Origin: Amorphophallus konjac
Taxonomy: Eukaryota > Streptophyta > Magnoliopsida > Alismatales > Araceae
Length of the DNA stretch: 64,000 bases
NCBI GenBank assembly: GCA_022559845.1
Contig: CM040126.1
Coordinates: forward strand, 229,282,641-229,346,640
Direction of reading: 5' to 3'
Each line of letters starts with the position of its first letter. Position 1 is the stretch's first letter. Shown in pieces: positions 46,041 through 57,646 of the stretch. The notes beneath the pieces were generated by a model, which was not told the origin of the DNA, made no database searches, and saw only the letters and a list, made by a program, of their open reading frames with translations. Position numbers and translations under genes: made by a program.

Positions 46041-49000
46041 TGTAGCAACCCTGATAAATTTAAAAGGAATAAATAAATCAAAATAGATTAAAAGATTTAG
46101 TAAATAAACGAAAGAGTTTCGAATAAAAATAATTAAACCCTGATGAAAATAACGCCTCAAATATAGGCGCTACTTTAAAATAAAATGCCCTTATCTAAGG
46201 CGTGTTTTGAGAAAGGACGCCCACACGTCAAGGCGTCAAATTTCAAACGACCAAAATAAATAAAAAGGGCAAGATAGCGTAACGTCCCTTGCATGGACGC
46301 GTTTCAACAAGAAACGACGCTTGACAAGGCGTCAATTTAAATTCGACGCCCTGACCTAGGTTGCTAATTCAGTTTGAGTTTCGTTCGACCCAGGAGTCTA
46401 TCCAGGGTAAGATGATAACTATGAGAAAGAGTTCGAATGTAGTAATAACTCTATCATGGAAGTGTTACTTCCAATCGAACACTAACTCTATTAGGTTCAC
46501 CTAAATCCTATAAATAACCTACTGTTTGAACCGAGAACGCTATTTGGCGTTCGGACTATTCTACGGTAGGTAAAGAACCAAGGTTCTTTCTTCTTCTTTT
46601 CTATTTACGATGGTATGAAGAACATTAACAGGTTCTTCGTCTTCTTATCTTCTTACAGGTTAAGAAGATTCATGTTGTGAAGAACGAAAGGGTAAGTTCT
46701 TCTTTCCTCTACCTTCAGTCAAGTATTATGAAGATAATACTAATGATCATATATATATGTCCTCTGTAGGAAGTCATCTTAACCTGAAGAACGTGGGTTC
46801 TTCATCGTGCCAAAAGAGAACCTGTCGATAATCTACACCAAGACCTCTACCCTTTCGTCCTACTCTGTTGATAACAGAGTACCGTGTCTTCATCAGTTCG
46901 CCAGTTAATCATCAAAAAGGTAGGTTTTCTCAAGCACTGTAGCCCAAATCACCATAACAACTATATTAAACCATATATATTAGTTCATGCATATAGTTTT
47001 CACTAGTTTTAAAGGTTCTATTGTTGGAAAGAAACGCCCTTTCCAAGGGCGCTAATTTTATACGCGACCCAGACTAGGGCGCTATTTAAATAAACGACCA
47101 TGACAAGGTCGTCAATATAAAAGATTTGACGCCCTGTACACAGACGTCAATTTAATTACCTAATAATTACCCATGTTAATTAGTTCAATATTCACTTAAA
47201 CATGATTCTAAATCAGTGCATCCTGATATTTTCTTGTCATGACCATATCTCATTTTCTGGAAATTTCAATACTTGAAAAATTGTAAATTCTTGAAATACA
47301 CGACCCTGTATAGGTCGTCTCTCACTTGACTAACGCCCCTGTTTAGGGCGTGAATTGAAAAGTAACGCCCCTGTCCAGGGCGTGTTTCTGATAAATTACT
47401 GAAAATATATATTCTACAAAAATAGAGGTAAAGAATGAACGACCATTGCATACATCGTCAAATTTTAATTAAACGCCCCTTATCAGGGCGCGCTTTTGGT
47501 AGAATACGGAAATATTGAAATTTTGCAAAAATGTAAAATAGATAAACGCCCTTACTGAAGGCATTAATTACTTGAGCAGTGACTTTACTTAAGTCGTTAT
47601 TTCCTGTAAAAATGTCTTTACCCTGTTTCTGATAACCGATGGTTTCAATATATCTATATATATATATCGGCACTATATCTCCACTCCGTGAGTATAGTCC
47701 CACGTTTCATGATGTTTTATCGATCACCCTCAACTCTCATTGACATACAAGCTCTCCATTGGACATTCCGTTCCTTTGGACTAGCGAGTTAGTCATAGAG
47801 ACCTCCGTAAGACTCCTCGTACCTTGGATTCCCTCAAGGTCGACTGAGCTGGTTGTACCCTAAAAACCCATTACACTATTGAATGCCATGTCACTATAAA
47901 AGGAACATGGTATACCGGCCCTTATGATATGCAAAGAGTATATCATGAGAATTCTTAATGGGATGATGATATCATGCCATTTGTTGATGTTCTTGTGGAC
48001 CTCAATTCTATAATAAGAATGAGGGTATCTTGCCTTTGATGTACTGTTCATGTGGACCTCAATTCTATATAAAGAATGTCCATACTTATTTGTCATGGTA
48101 CCCGAGTTAAGGGAACCTAATTCCACCTAGTTTCATCGTTCATCGTGATTGTACCATTGTTATCGCCTATCTATGTCCAATGTCGTATTTTTGGACCCCA
48201 TTCTCTCAAAGTTATCCTACGTGTCTACAAGCTTAAATTGTTGAAATTCCCTATTGGCTATATATATACAAGAGTGGATGTCAAATATACATGATAAATG
48301 CCTGCGCAGATAGGGCCCGATCTGGTCCTGGGAGGAGCACCCGAAAGTACTTGTGCCCATGGGAGTTGAATGATAAGGTATCTGGCATTATACCGAGTGC
48401 ATGACTAGCTTGATTGGACATTCCACACAAATCTTGTACTTGACTCGTACTTGACTTGGCATGAATTGCGTGACCCGAGAAAGGGTAATTACTTGCTTGC
48501 TTGATACATGATAGCCAAAGTTCTTGACATGACTTGCTAAAGAGTACTTGCTTGAATATCTTGTTATCTTTTCCTGAAAGCTCGTGACTAGTTCATCTTG
48601 CTGTCTTATTGATAAATTCTCTCTCCATCTTGTCGTTTTATGCGAGCATGCATAGCTATAGTACATTCATGAAAAAAATGTAATTACTTAAACCCCTTGC
48701 TAGCGCTTGAGATATAATTTCCTACTGAGCGTTCGCTCACTCCGTGTTTGTCCCTTACTTTTCAGGTAATTCCGACGACGAGGGAAGTCAATCGGATGGG
48801 AATGGTCAAGAGTGAAAGAGCTAGAGCTTTTCCAAGTGTCATCTAGTCTTTTTCCTATTTTCTTGAGTCAACTATGTACTTTTTCTTTTTAATAGGGTAT
48901 TGGATTTGTAATAGTCTATCCATTATGAAATAAAGGATTGGGTTATCTTTCTATTTTGCGCATCTCTGTTTTGGTGTCGAATACACCACTACTCTGATTG

Positions 49001-49059
49001 ACATGATTGATATAAACTCGTCGCGCATATCGAGTATCTTCCGCGCTCGGGGCGTGACA
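46041..49059 (+). repeat. Gypsy-2 3' LTR
   Basis: 3019 bp, nearly identical to the 5' LTR. It carries the same hairpin arrays and TATA box. The TA repeat is shorter by about eight bases. Confidence 0.94.
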
Positions 49060-49064
49060 ATGGC

Positions 49065-51340
49065 AACACTACACTGTGAGTAATTCTGATGACACAAACT
49101 ATTCTCCCCCTTTGACTTCATCAAAAAAAAATAGTTTGAGAAGTTAAAGCAAACCAGCATGCAATGATTGGCAAAAATTCTCCCCCATTGGCAAAAATCT
49201 CCCCCTTTGATATAATCAATATGAATGCAGATGCAGAAGGAGATACCAAAATGCAAGAGCTCCCCCTAAATATATGAATGCAAGAACACAATTCTCCCCC
49301 TTTAAGAGTATCTATGCAGCATGATGCATATAACATGGAAGCTCCCCCTCAATAAGTGGAATCTTATGAGATGGATAACAAGGAGAGGTTCAGGTCAATG
49401 AATCAATGATATTGAGCAGAAGAGTTTCAAGTAGCAGATTTTCAAAGAAGCTCCAATCACAAGAAATTCAGTCAGATTTTCAAAGAGATATCAATCTCAT
49501 AAACCCAAAACATAAGTTTTCAAAGTCTTCCATTATAAGGGCTTATGAATGAGCTTTATTGAACAGCATGGTTTAAACATGATGTATGCAGAGTTTATCA
49601 ATAAAATTCTGTATTGATATCTAAAATCATGGTTTAATAAAAATGAACCAAGCCCTCATATTTATCTTGATTAATCTCCCTTTCTCTTACACAATCAAAT
49701 CTATTGACTTCTTTCAGAATTACATGTACTAGTATTGAGATCAAGCAATTATGAAGTCATATTATTTTGTCTAGGGTTGTAGTAATTTGATTTTAGCATC
49801 AATATTCAGATATTGAGATATGTTCAACAATTTTTCATGCTACAAATTTTACGAGCACTCTAGTTCAAAGCACACCTTGTAACTAGAGGATATACCATGA
49901 TCAGAGGCCAATATCCCTAAGCACTTAGTGTGACTAACTGTCATGCTATATATGAACAGAGATAGCATTTACACATCATGACACACTACAAATCATTTCT
50001 TGATGAGTGAGTTATATTTCTCAGTGTGCATGCCATTGCTCTGCCTGATTTTCAATGAATTTTATGCAGAGTTAACTAAGGCACCTCATGACACAGTCCT
50101 TTGGACATGGTTTCTCGGTGACCAAAGTCATTGCTCTGACAACTCTTTACCCTTTAGACATTTCAGACAAATTCATTTGCTTCAAGTCAATAATAATTTC
50201 ATGTACTTAACCAATTAAAGCCATGAATTCAATAATGCAGATTTCAGAAGATTTTACAAGACACAGCATGCAATAGATGGTTAAAGTTTTTTAAACATGC
50301 TTCGGATATTTTTAAGAGATTTTAAAGTCAAACTCCATGAACATTAAACTTAAACCACATGAGTTATTTCAGACATTCATAAAAACGTATAATAGAAGAT
50401 TCCTAGTTCAAGTGTTTTCAGATTTATGATCGAGATAGTCCCATTGAAATCTTCATGAAAGACTGATGGAATTCTGAAGCCAAATGATACCAATTGATAA
50501 GAGAGATTTTGAAGCCCAGTGATTGTTTTTCAGAGTATGATCGAGGTTTGTCAACGAAATGAATAAGAAAGGATATGCACTGAATTTTGACAAATGTATG
50601 CATTTGACAACCTATATGCAATGCATTGACTCCCCCTGACAATATGCATTCAAACAAACTTTTTGGCATTTTTCAAATTATGGAAATGCAATGCAATTAA
50701 CCATATGTATGCAAAAACATGCAAAGACTCAACATTGAATGCTATGCAAAGATATGCCATTTACTCTCCCTGAAGACATGCAATGTTTGCACTGAAAACT
50801 GAACATATGATTCCAAATGATATTGTGACTTGTGCACATTCAGACTGTCCTATCCAGCAAAGTGACCCATGGTACTAGGCGGAGTACTTGGTCTAAAAGA
50901 CCACATCTCACATAGTAAGAATCTCCAGACAGATTTCCCTGCCTTTTGGTAGCTTACCATTTGATATACCATTGAGGTCAATCATGATAATTCAACATGG
51001 GCAGCATGCATGGATCAAATTTCAGCTTATCAGATTTTTCAGAATGCAATAGTCAGATTTCAAACAACAAACATATGCAGTTCAGATTTTCAAAAATTGC
51101 AAGTTTATTCTCATTTCAATATCTAAACAGCCAATTCATATGAGCATTAAGAGACACGAATTTTCATAGTGTTCAAAAGATGACAGATATGCAAGAACAC
51201 ATCAAACTAGATATGAAATGAGTTTCAAAACAGGAAATGCAGAGAATTTACCTGAAAAGTTCAGAAGGGGTTTTCATTCTTGAGTGCCTTGGATTAATAC
51301 CCCTTTTTATTCCATTCCAAGGCACACCTGCAAAGCAAAG
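49065..51340 (-). other. Copia-3 3' noncoding region
   Basis: No pol sequence and no supported ORF. On the minus strand at least six GGGGGAG-type purine tracts lie near 49103-49113, 49179-49188, 49198-49208, 49260-49268, 49293-49304, 49341-49350 and 50631-50636, clustered close to the LTR as in Copia-2. This is the multiple purine-tract signature. Its left end was separated from the LTR by Gypsy-2. Confidence 0.75.
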
Positions 51341-53737
51341 TTATTTTACACAAACAGGTACCCAAGAGGTCTTGGGTCCTGAATTGATAATGACATTCGT
51401 AGCAGGTTTTCTAAAAATTTTTCTAGCTGCTTGCTCATCAGATTTCATCAAGTAGCAATTATTCATTGAATGACCAATTTGTCCACAGTAATGGCATGAA
51501 TTAGTAGATTTCAAATTCTTCTTATGCACATTACTGTTGTCATGAAGTTTATTGGCAGAGAGAGAGTTATGTTTACTATAATGATAGTAAGATGCATCAG
51601 GTTTCAGATTTGATCTATGCACATTCTTGTTAGCATGAAATCCATGTGCATATGCATGAAACTTTTTATTGTTGACAGAATTAAAATTCTGTTTACTAAA
51701 ACCGGCCAGCCAACATTCAGCAGCTCTATGGCCTGGCTTCCCACAGTTATAGCATGAAAAGCTCACAGATTTTCTGGCAGAGAATTTGATAACATGGGGG
51801 TTAAAAGAATTCTTCTGAATGTGCCAACAGTCCTTGACTGTGTGGCCATACTTCCCACATTTGAAGCACTCATTGTGCTTGCCTCTAAAAACATTTCTTC
51901 CAAAAGCATTTCCATTTGCAGGGAGTTTAACAGTTTTAGAATTGAATTGTCTACCCTGAGCATGCCAGCATTCAATGGCACTGTGGCCCAATTTGCCACA
52001 GTGATAGCATTTAGTTTTCTTTTTGTTCTGAGCAGAGACATGTTTCCTAGCATACTTTTTGTTGTCTTGTTTCAGAATGAAGCAATTATCCATAATGTGG
52101 CCAACCCTACCACAGTAATGACATGAATTCTTGTTTTTATGTGCATGTGTATGTGTATTCATGTCAAGCACAGATTGAAATTTCTCAACATATTTAAAAT
52201 CAGTCTTTTTCTTGGTGGCAGGAAAGTTCGAGTGATGTATAGCATGCATTTTTTCAATGTGATTCACTCCTTTCTTCACATGACTGAACTTTTCCATTTT
52301 TCCAGTTTGTTTCGGATTCTTCTGAACATTTGGTTGTTTATTTTCTGAGGTGGTGGCTACATCTGATACTTTGATAAAAGATGTCACTAGCTTATTTTTG
52401 AAAGCCTTTTTATGAACATTGTTGTAGCCTAACCCTTCCTTTTGAGTATTGACCTTAACTCCTAACAACCTGTCCAGATTCTCTTGTCCACTCACAAATT
52501 TTGACAGAGATGTTTTCAGATCTTGAATTTCATTTTCTAGTGAGGAAATGTGTAACTCATAACTGGCAATCTCTTGCTCACTGCAATTCATAGCTTCATT
52601 CAAAATTTTGTTAGCAGTTTTATATTTCTCAATTTCATTTTCCAGATTGCTCAGTTTATCAGAATCTTCAATGCAAACAGTTTTTCCTCTTTCTAAGGCT
52701 AGAAGTCTCTCAGAGATAGTGGAGTTCAGCATTTTTAACTTCTCATTTTCTTCCTTAAGCTTGTCATTCTGAATTAACTCATTTATTAGAGTCTGATCAT
52801 CTGAGTTAACTGCAAGTTTTCTTTCAGCCTCAAATTCCTTTAATTCTTTTTGCTGTTTCTCCAGATCTTTCTGTAATTCTATATTTACAGATTTTATGGC
52901 ATTGAATTTTTCAGCAAACAAGTTCTTCTCCTGCTCAAGTTTCTCAAAATTTTCATCATTTTCATTAACAAATTTTCTCAGAGAATCATTTTCAGATTTT
53001 AGCTTGTTTAAATCTGAGTTCACACTTTCAAAGTTTTTCAGCAATTTTTTATACTGGTCATGATAGTTAACAAGAGTCTGATTATCATTATCTGACTTGA
53101 ATTTTTCTTTGAGTTCAGATATCACATTTATATGATCTTGATTCTCAGTTTTCAATAATGAAATTTGTTTCTTCAACATTTGAAAATCAGACATACATGC
53201 ATCATGAACATTTTTCAATTCAACACAATTTCTACATGGAGAACTTGAACTACCTGACCCAGTACCCTTCTTCAATTTTTTGTACTGTTTTCTTAACAGT
53301 TCATGAGATTCAAGTAGCTCAGAATATGCATTTTCCCAATCATCTAAAGTATAGTTTTCAAAGGGATTTACCTCATCATCATCATCATCTTCATCTTGAC
53401 TGCTGCCTTGATTATTTCTGTCAGCCATCATGCAGCTGTCCTCATTTCTTATCTGAGTTCGCTTCAGCATGTCGAGAATATCTTTAGCAGAACTGCAATC
53501 AAAGAAACATAAATGAAAAACTCTATCAGTAGCTGCATTCATTAGATTTATAGCAATCTGATTCTCTTCATGCATTAATTTGTGACTGTCAGTCCATTTG
53601 GACTTTTTCTTTGGTAGTTCATGAGGACCGTGTGAAATCACTTTCCACAGGTCTGGATTAACATATTTAGCATAATTTTTCAGACTAGCAGACCATATAC
53701 TAAAATTGGAACCGTTGAAAACTGGTGGTTCACCCAT
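51341..53737 (-). CDS. Copia-3 Gag with five CCHC zinc knuckles (intact ORF, 798 aa)
   Basis: Unbroken Gag-like protein and the only protein of this element. The N-terminus MGEPPVFNGSNFSIWSASLK matches the copia Gag start (FxGxNYxxW). A short capsid-like part breaks off near residue 105, and the roughly 190 residues that follow in Copia-2 (rest of UBN2, first knuckle) are absent. An acidic run (QDEDDDDDE, near 115) leads into a coiled coil (about 140-430). Five CCHC knuckles follow at about 538-551, 578-591, 623-636, 661-674 and 747-760. The protein ends with KTSWVPVCVK. The WVP motif corresponds to the Gag end of Copia-1 and -2. A Met-type primer site lies 111 bp upstream of the start. A nucleic-acid packaging role is inferred from the knuckles. 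The intact frame contrasts with all neighbours and suggests recent selection or a young insertion. Confidence 0.9.
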   Translation of the reverse strand: MGEPPVFNGSNFSIWSASLKNYAKYVNPDLWKVISHGPHELPKKKSKWTDSHKLMHEENQIAINLMNAATDRVFHLCFFDCSSAKDILDMLKRTQIRNEDSCMMADRNNQGSSQDEDDDDDEVNPFENYTLDDWENAYSELLESHELLRKQYKKLKKGTGSGSSSSPCRNCVELKNVHDACMSDFQMLKKQISLLKTENQDHINVISELKEKFKSDNDNQTLVNYHDQYKKLLKNFESVNSDLNKLKSENDSLRKFVNENDENFEKLEQEKNLFAEKFNAIKSVNIELQKDLEKQQKELKEFEAERKLAVNSDDQTLINELIQNDKLKEENEKLKMLNSTISERLLALERGKTVCIEDSDKLSNLENEIEKYKTANKILNEAMNCSEQEIASYELHISSLENEIQDLKTSLSKFVSGQENLDRLLGVKVNTQKEGLGYNNVHKKAFKNKLVTSFIKVSDVATTSENKQPNVQKNPKQTGKMEKFSHVKKGVNHIEKMHAIHHSNFPATKKKTDFKYVEKFQSVLDMNTHTHAHKNKNSCHYCGRVGHIMDNCFILKQDNKKYARKHVSAQNKKKTKCYHCGKLGHSAIECWHAQGRQFNSKTVKLPANGNAFGRNVFRGKHNECFKCGKYGHTVKDCWHIQKNSFNPHVIKFSARKSVSFSCYNCGKPGHRAAECWLAGFSKQNFNSVNNKKFHAYAHGFHANKNVHRSNLKPDASYYHYSKHNSLSANKLHDNSNVHKKNLKSTNSCHYCGQIGHSMNNCYLMKSDEQAARKIFRKPATNVIINSGPKTSWVPVCVK

Positions 53738-53847
53738 GAAAACAGATCAGATATAAAGCAACAGGAATATTGATGCACCAAAAGCAAATTAGCACCTAAG
53801 ACTGCAAGATCGGATCTGCAGGTCGCTGGACCTTCTAAGCAGACACC

Positions 53848-53859
53848 TCTCTGATACCA
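53848..53859 (-). other. Primer-binding site of Copia-3
   Basis: TGGTATCAGAGA on the minus strand, two bases after the 5' LTR end (53862). It matches the Met-tRNA site in 11 of 12 bases. Confidence 0.85.
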
Positions 53860-53861
53860 AT

Positions 53862-56800
53862 TGTTAGGGTGCTAAGTCCGGATACAGAGGGGGGTGAATG
53901 TATCCCCTTCAGAAATAATACCCAAATTAAAACTCTAAAGCTCAGATATGCGGAATAAAAACTAATGAGCTCTGCAAGATGAGATGATAAGATAACACAT
54001 GATCAAACAGTTGGACTGCAATAATGCAGCCACCTGATCAAACCAGAAATGCAGACAGAACTATACAACCCAAACACACCTAGCAAAATATAATGCTCAA
54101 GGTTACTGCAGATAGGAACAATACAAACAATCCAAGATAACACAACTAACCATGCATGCATAACCTGTGAATGGGAGGTAGGAGGCAAGGAGCAAACGCA
54201 CAAAACAAACCACTGCACAGTAGATTTTTTAGGTGGTTCGGTCCTCCAGACCTACATCCACCCCTCACTCCCAACCAGAGTGAGGCTTCACTAGCCAATG
54301 CTAGAAACAAACAGACTCAGTCTGCGAACACTTGTTGCCGCATAGCTTGACCAGGGGAACAGCCTCCCCTCTTCCTCCCAACCGGAGGGACACCCCAAGT
54401 GACTCCCAGCCACTTGGAAACCAGAGGTCGAAGACCTCTCTTCCTCCAGACCAGGAGGGACCCCTTGACTTGCAACCCACAAGCCCAGAACTGGAGGACG
54501 AGCCTCCCTTCCTCTAACCAGAGGGAACCCACAAGTGACAACCTGCCACTTGCTACCCGGAGATCAGATCTCCCTTCTTTTGAAGCAACAGGAGGAACCC
54601 GACCTCAGTCCAGAGGATCGGAAGAACAAAGGTAATCAGAAAAACAAAAGAAAAATAAGAAACACAAAATGAAAATAACTTCAGCAACCAGAAAGCTGGA
54701 AAACGAAATATAAACTGCAGCTCTCGCAGGAGCAACTGGATTGGATTTGATCCAAAGTCCAGTGAAAATAACGAAGCTTCTCTCTACTCTTCTTCACGAG
54801 CTCTCTCTTTCTCTTTTTCTTCTGCTGCTCTCACTCTCTATCTTCTTCTCTTTCGCAGGCTCTCCCCATCTCTTCTTTTCTCTTCTTATTCTGCTCTTTT
54901 GATCGTGGCTCTCTTCCTTCTACATCTCTGCCTCTCTTCTTCTGCAATCTCAGTCTCGATCAGCCCTCTTCTGTTCTCATCTGCCTTCTACAGTGGACGA
55001 AGGCTTCTATATATATCACAGCAGCTTAGGGCGTGTGACTCCACAGCTCCCGCCCAAGTGACTCTACCACGTGTCAACATCTCAGCTCCTTGGATCACGT
55101 GCCAGACACCTGCAAGATTAATGAGGAGTTCAGTCGATCAGCAAAGCACATGCTGTATAGACTTTATAAGCAGCAAATGAATAAGTATGTACACTGAGAG
55201 AGTGTATAGAGTTGAAGTTCTTCATGCGAGCTCAGTGTATGGACTTTCAGTTAAATGCATTAACATACCAAGGGAATGAGTGTATGGACTTAAAGAATCA
55301 GTTAACCAAGTGTGAAGAGTGTATACACTTGACTGCGTGCATGACAGACAATGTCTAGACTTGCTATTAACATGCATGAGAACCCAATGTACAGACATGC
55401 TGTCGCTTCAGCTGACGACCCCAGTGTATAGACTTGCTGAGGGAGAGACTGTACAGACTTGAAGCAAAGCAAGGCAATCGAGTGTGTAGGCTTCACGATG
55501 TGCAGACTTGCCAAAGAAACGGTTGTACAGACTTTAGCTCAAGAGCGATGTATAGAGTTTTGAAAGCTTGAACAACAAAGCATGCTGTATAGGCTTTGAG
55601 TGAGAGTCCAATGTGCAGACTTGCCACCGACCAATGTGTAGACTTGATGGTTGAGAGACGATGGCCAGGACAAGGCACAAACGGATGTATAGACTTTGGA
55701 CTTGAACGACCAAGCAGGCTGTGTAGACTTAGAAGAGTAAGCCAGTGTATAGACTTCAAAAAACTTGAAGGCCCAATGTACAGACTTTGAAAAGTCTGAA
55801 CCAATGTACAGACTTGTAACGCTTCAAAGCACAATGTGCAGACTTTACAGTTCAGCTGCCAATGTATAGAATTGGAAAAGCTCGAACACTGAATCAATGT
55901 AAAGACTTGGAAAGTTATCTAATGTACAGACTTTAAGTGAAAGTCAGATGTACAGACTTGAAGTTAATGAATGGCTGTACAGACTCTAAGTGAAGGCATG
56001 AACAGTGAATCAATGTGTAGACTTCACTTCAAGCAAGCTACAGCCCAATGTATAGACTTGCCACCAACGCAATGTATAGACTTTGCGAAGCACATGCCAA
56101 GGCTGTACAGACTTGCAATGCCATGAAGACAATTGTATAGACTTGATGAATGTGAGACGTTGAAAGAGACGGTGGATGTACAGACTTCAAGGCTTAACTG
56201 AGACGGTAGGAGAGATGGATGGCTGTACAGACTTCAGCTAAACAGGATGTGCAGACTTTGGGTGTACAAACTTGGAAAGCTTGGCGGAGGATGTACAGAC
56301 TTGGTGAGCGCCAAGCGATGTACAGACTTGGATGACCAACGCCAATGTATAGACTTGCACAGTGATGCCAGTGTATAGACTTTGGCATAGTCCAATGTAT
56401 AGACTTTGTTTCGAGCAACGTAGGTAAAAGACCCCCAATGTATAGACTTCCAACGTGAGTGACACGCTATACAGACTTTGCTCAAACAGTCCGATGTATG
56501 GACTTGGAATTTCAACAGAAGGATGTATGGATTTTGATAAGAGAATGGCTGTACAGATTTCAGGTGAAGACCAATGTATAGACTTCCAATATGAAGACCA
56601 ACGTACAGACTTCGAATATGAAGACTGATGTATGGACTTCGAATATGAAGACCAATGTATAGACTTCCAATATGAAGACCAATGTACAGACTTCGAATAT
56701 GAAGACCGATGTATGGACTTCGAATATGAAGACCAATGTATAGACTTCAATTGAGTGCAATGGCTGTAAAGACTTGGAAATCTTTGAGCGATGTACAGAC

Positions 56801-57182
56801 TTGGAGTTAATGCATGAAGACCCAGCAATGTGTAGACTTGACGGTGAATGCATGAACAGTGATGTATAGACTTAGACGCAACATGCTATGCAATGTACAC
56901 ACTTGATGTAATGCATGCCGATGTACAGACTTCAGTTGAAGTCAACCGAAGAGTGTATATACTTTATGAATGCATATGCCAAGACCAGTGTACAAACTTG
57001 ATCAAATGTCTAGACTTTGCATGAACAGTCGATGTGTAGACTTCACATGTAGAGATTTTGAACGTGTGTGCTGGCAGTGTACAAACATTGATAGTCTAGG
57101 GGGGTCGACCCATCTAAGAAGGGGGGTCGACCCACTTCAGTCCTGACAATGCTGACCGAGTTTACACTTGAACAAATAATGC
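53862..57182 (-). repeat. Copia-3 5' LTR, truncated
   Basis: Collinear with 34902-38141 of the 3' LTR, but 81 bp longer because a 27-bp unit (around 56587-56748) is present six times instead of three. The terminal 247 bp of U3 are missing. The break is at 57182/57183, where the other LTR continues with ATGTGAAAG. Confidence 0.9.
55150..57085 (-). repeat. U3 motif array of Copia-3 5' LTR
   Basis: Same TGTAYAGACTT array as at 36190-38045, with scattered substitutions and the added 27-bp units. Confidence 0.88.
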
Positions 57183-57196
57183 CTCTAGCGGAATTC
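57180..57196. repeat. 17-bp templated filler at a deletion junction
   Basis: TGCCTCTAGCGGAATTC lies between the broken Copia-3 LTR and gypsy integrase sequence. The same 17 bases occur in their normal coding context at 57331-57347, about 150 bp downstream. The first bases overlap the LTR end (AATAATGC), giving a 3-bp microhomology. Confidence 0.85.
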
Positions 57197-57646
57197 ATTA
57201 GGGACCCGACTCAACTTTAGCAACCCGTTTCATCTACAAACTGTGGGTCAAACTGAAAGGATAAATCAGGTGGTGGAAGATATGCTTAGGGCATGTGCTA
57301 TTGATTTTGGAGGGAGTTGGCACGACCACTTGCCTCTAGCGGAATTCGACTACAATAATAGCTAGCAAGCTAGTATACAAATGGCACCGTTCAAGACACT
57401 GTATGGAAGAAGCTGTCGCTCACCTATATGTTGGAATGAAGTAGGAGAAAGATAATTTCTCGGCCCCGACATCATCGGGGATACTACCGAGAAGATAAAG
57501 CTTATTCGGGAGAGACTCCAGATGGCTCAAGACATGCAAAAACCTTATATTGATAACAGAAGGCGCAACCTAGAATTCCAAGTAGGAGACCACGTATTCC
57601 TTAAGGTTTCTTCGTGTCAAGGTATTCGAAGATTCGACATCAAAGG
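57197..57646 (+). pseudogene. Gypsy integrase fragment (possibly Gypsy-3)
   Basis: Translates as the C-terminal half of a Ty3/gypsy integrase close to Gypsy-2: [24 protein letters not shown] (third catalytic acid present), HDHLPLAEF, then [13 protein letters not shown] and, in a 57522-57647 open frame, LEFQVGDHVFLKV and GIRRFDIKG. In-frame stops include TAG near 57362 and TAA near 57453. It ends abruptly at the TGATGGG start of element Y. Same strand and class as Gypsy-3; whether it is the same element cannot be proved from the window. Confidence 0.85.

Larger units (their letters stand above)
38412..49059 (+). mobile_element. Gypsy-2, nearly intact Ty3/gypsy element
   Basis: 10,648 bp with LTRs of 3025 bp (38412-41436) and 3019 bp (46041-49059), ATGGC duplications, primer site 41444-41455 and purine tract 46029-46040. 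I count roughly 40 differences between the LTRs by eye (near 98.7% identity), including a shortened TA repeat, so this is the youngest dated insertion here. One internal frame with two stop codons spans the whole polyprotein. Confidence 0.96.
34902..57182 (-). mobile_element. Copia-3, gag-only Sirevirus-like element (contains Gypsy-2)
   Basis: Minus-strand element with a 3' LTR (34902-38388), purine tract (38389-38402), 3' noncoding region (49065-51340), one gag ORF (51341-53737), a Met-type primer site (53848-53859) and a truncated 5' LTR (53862-57182). Excluding Gypsy-2 the internal region is only about 4.8 kb and has no protease, integrase or RT, so it is non-autonomous. LTR identity is about 97% over the first 480 bp by eye. 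The left flank is CTTCA (34897-34901). The right target duplication is lost because the 5' LTR end is deleted. Confidence 0.88.
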
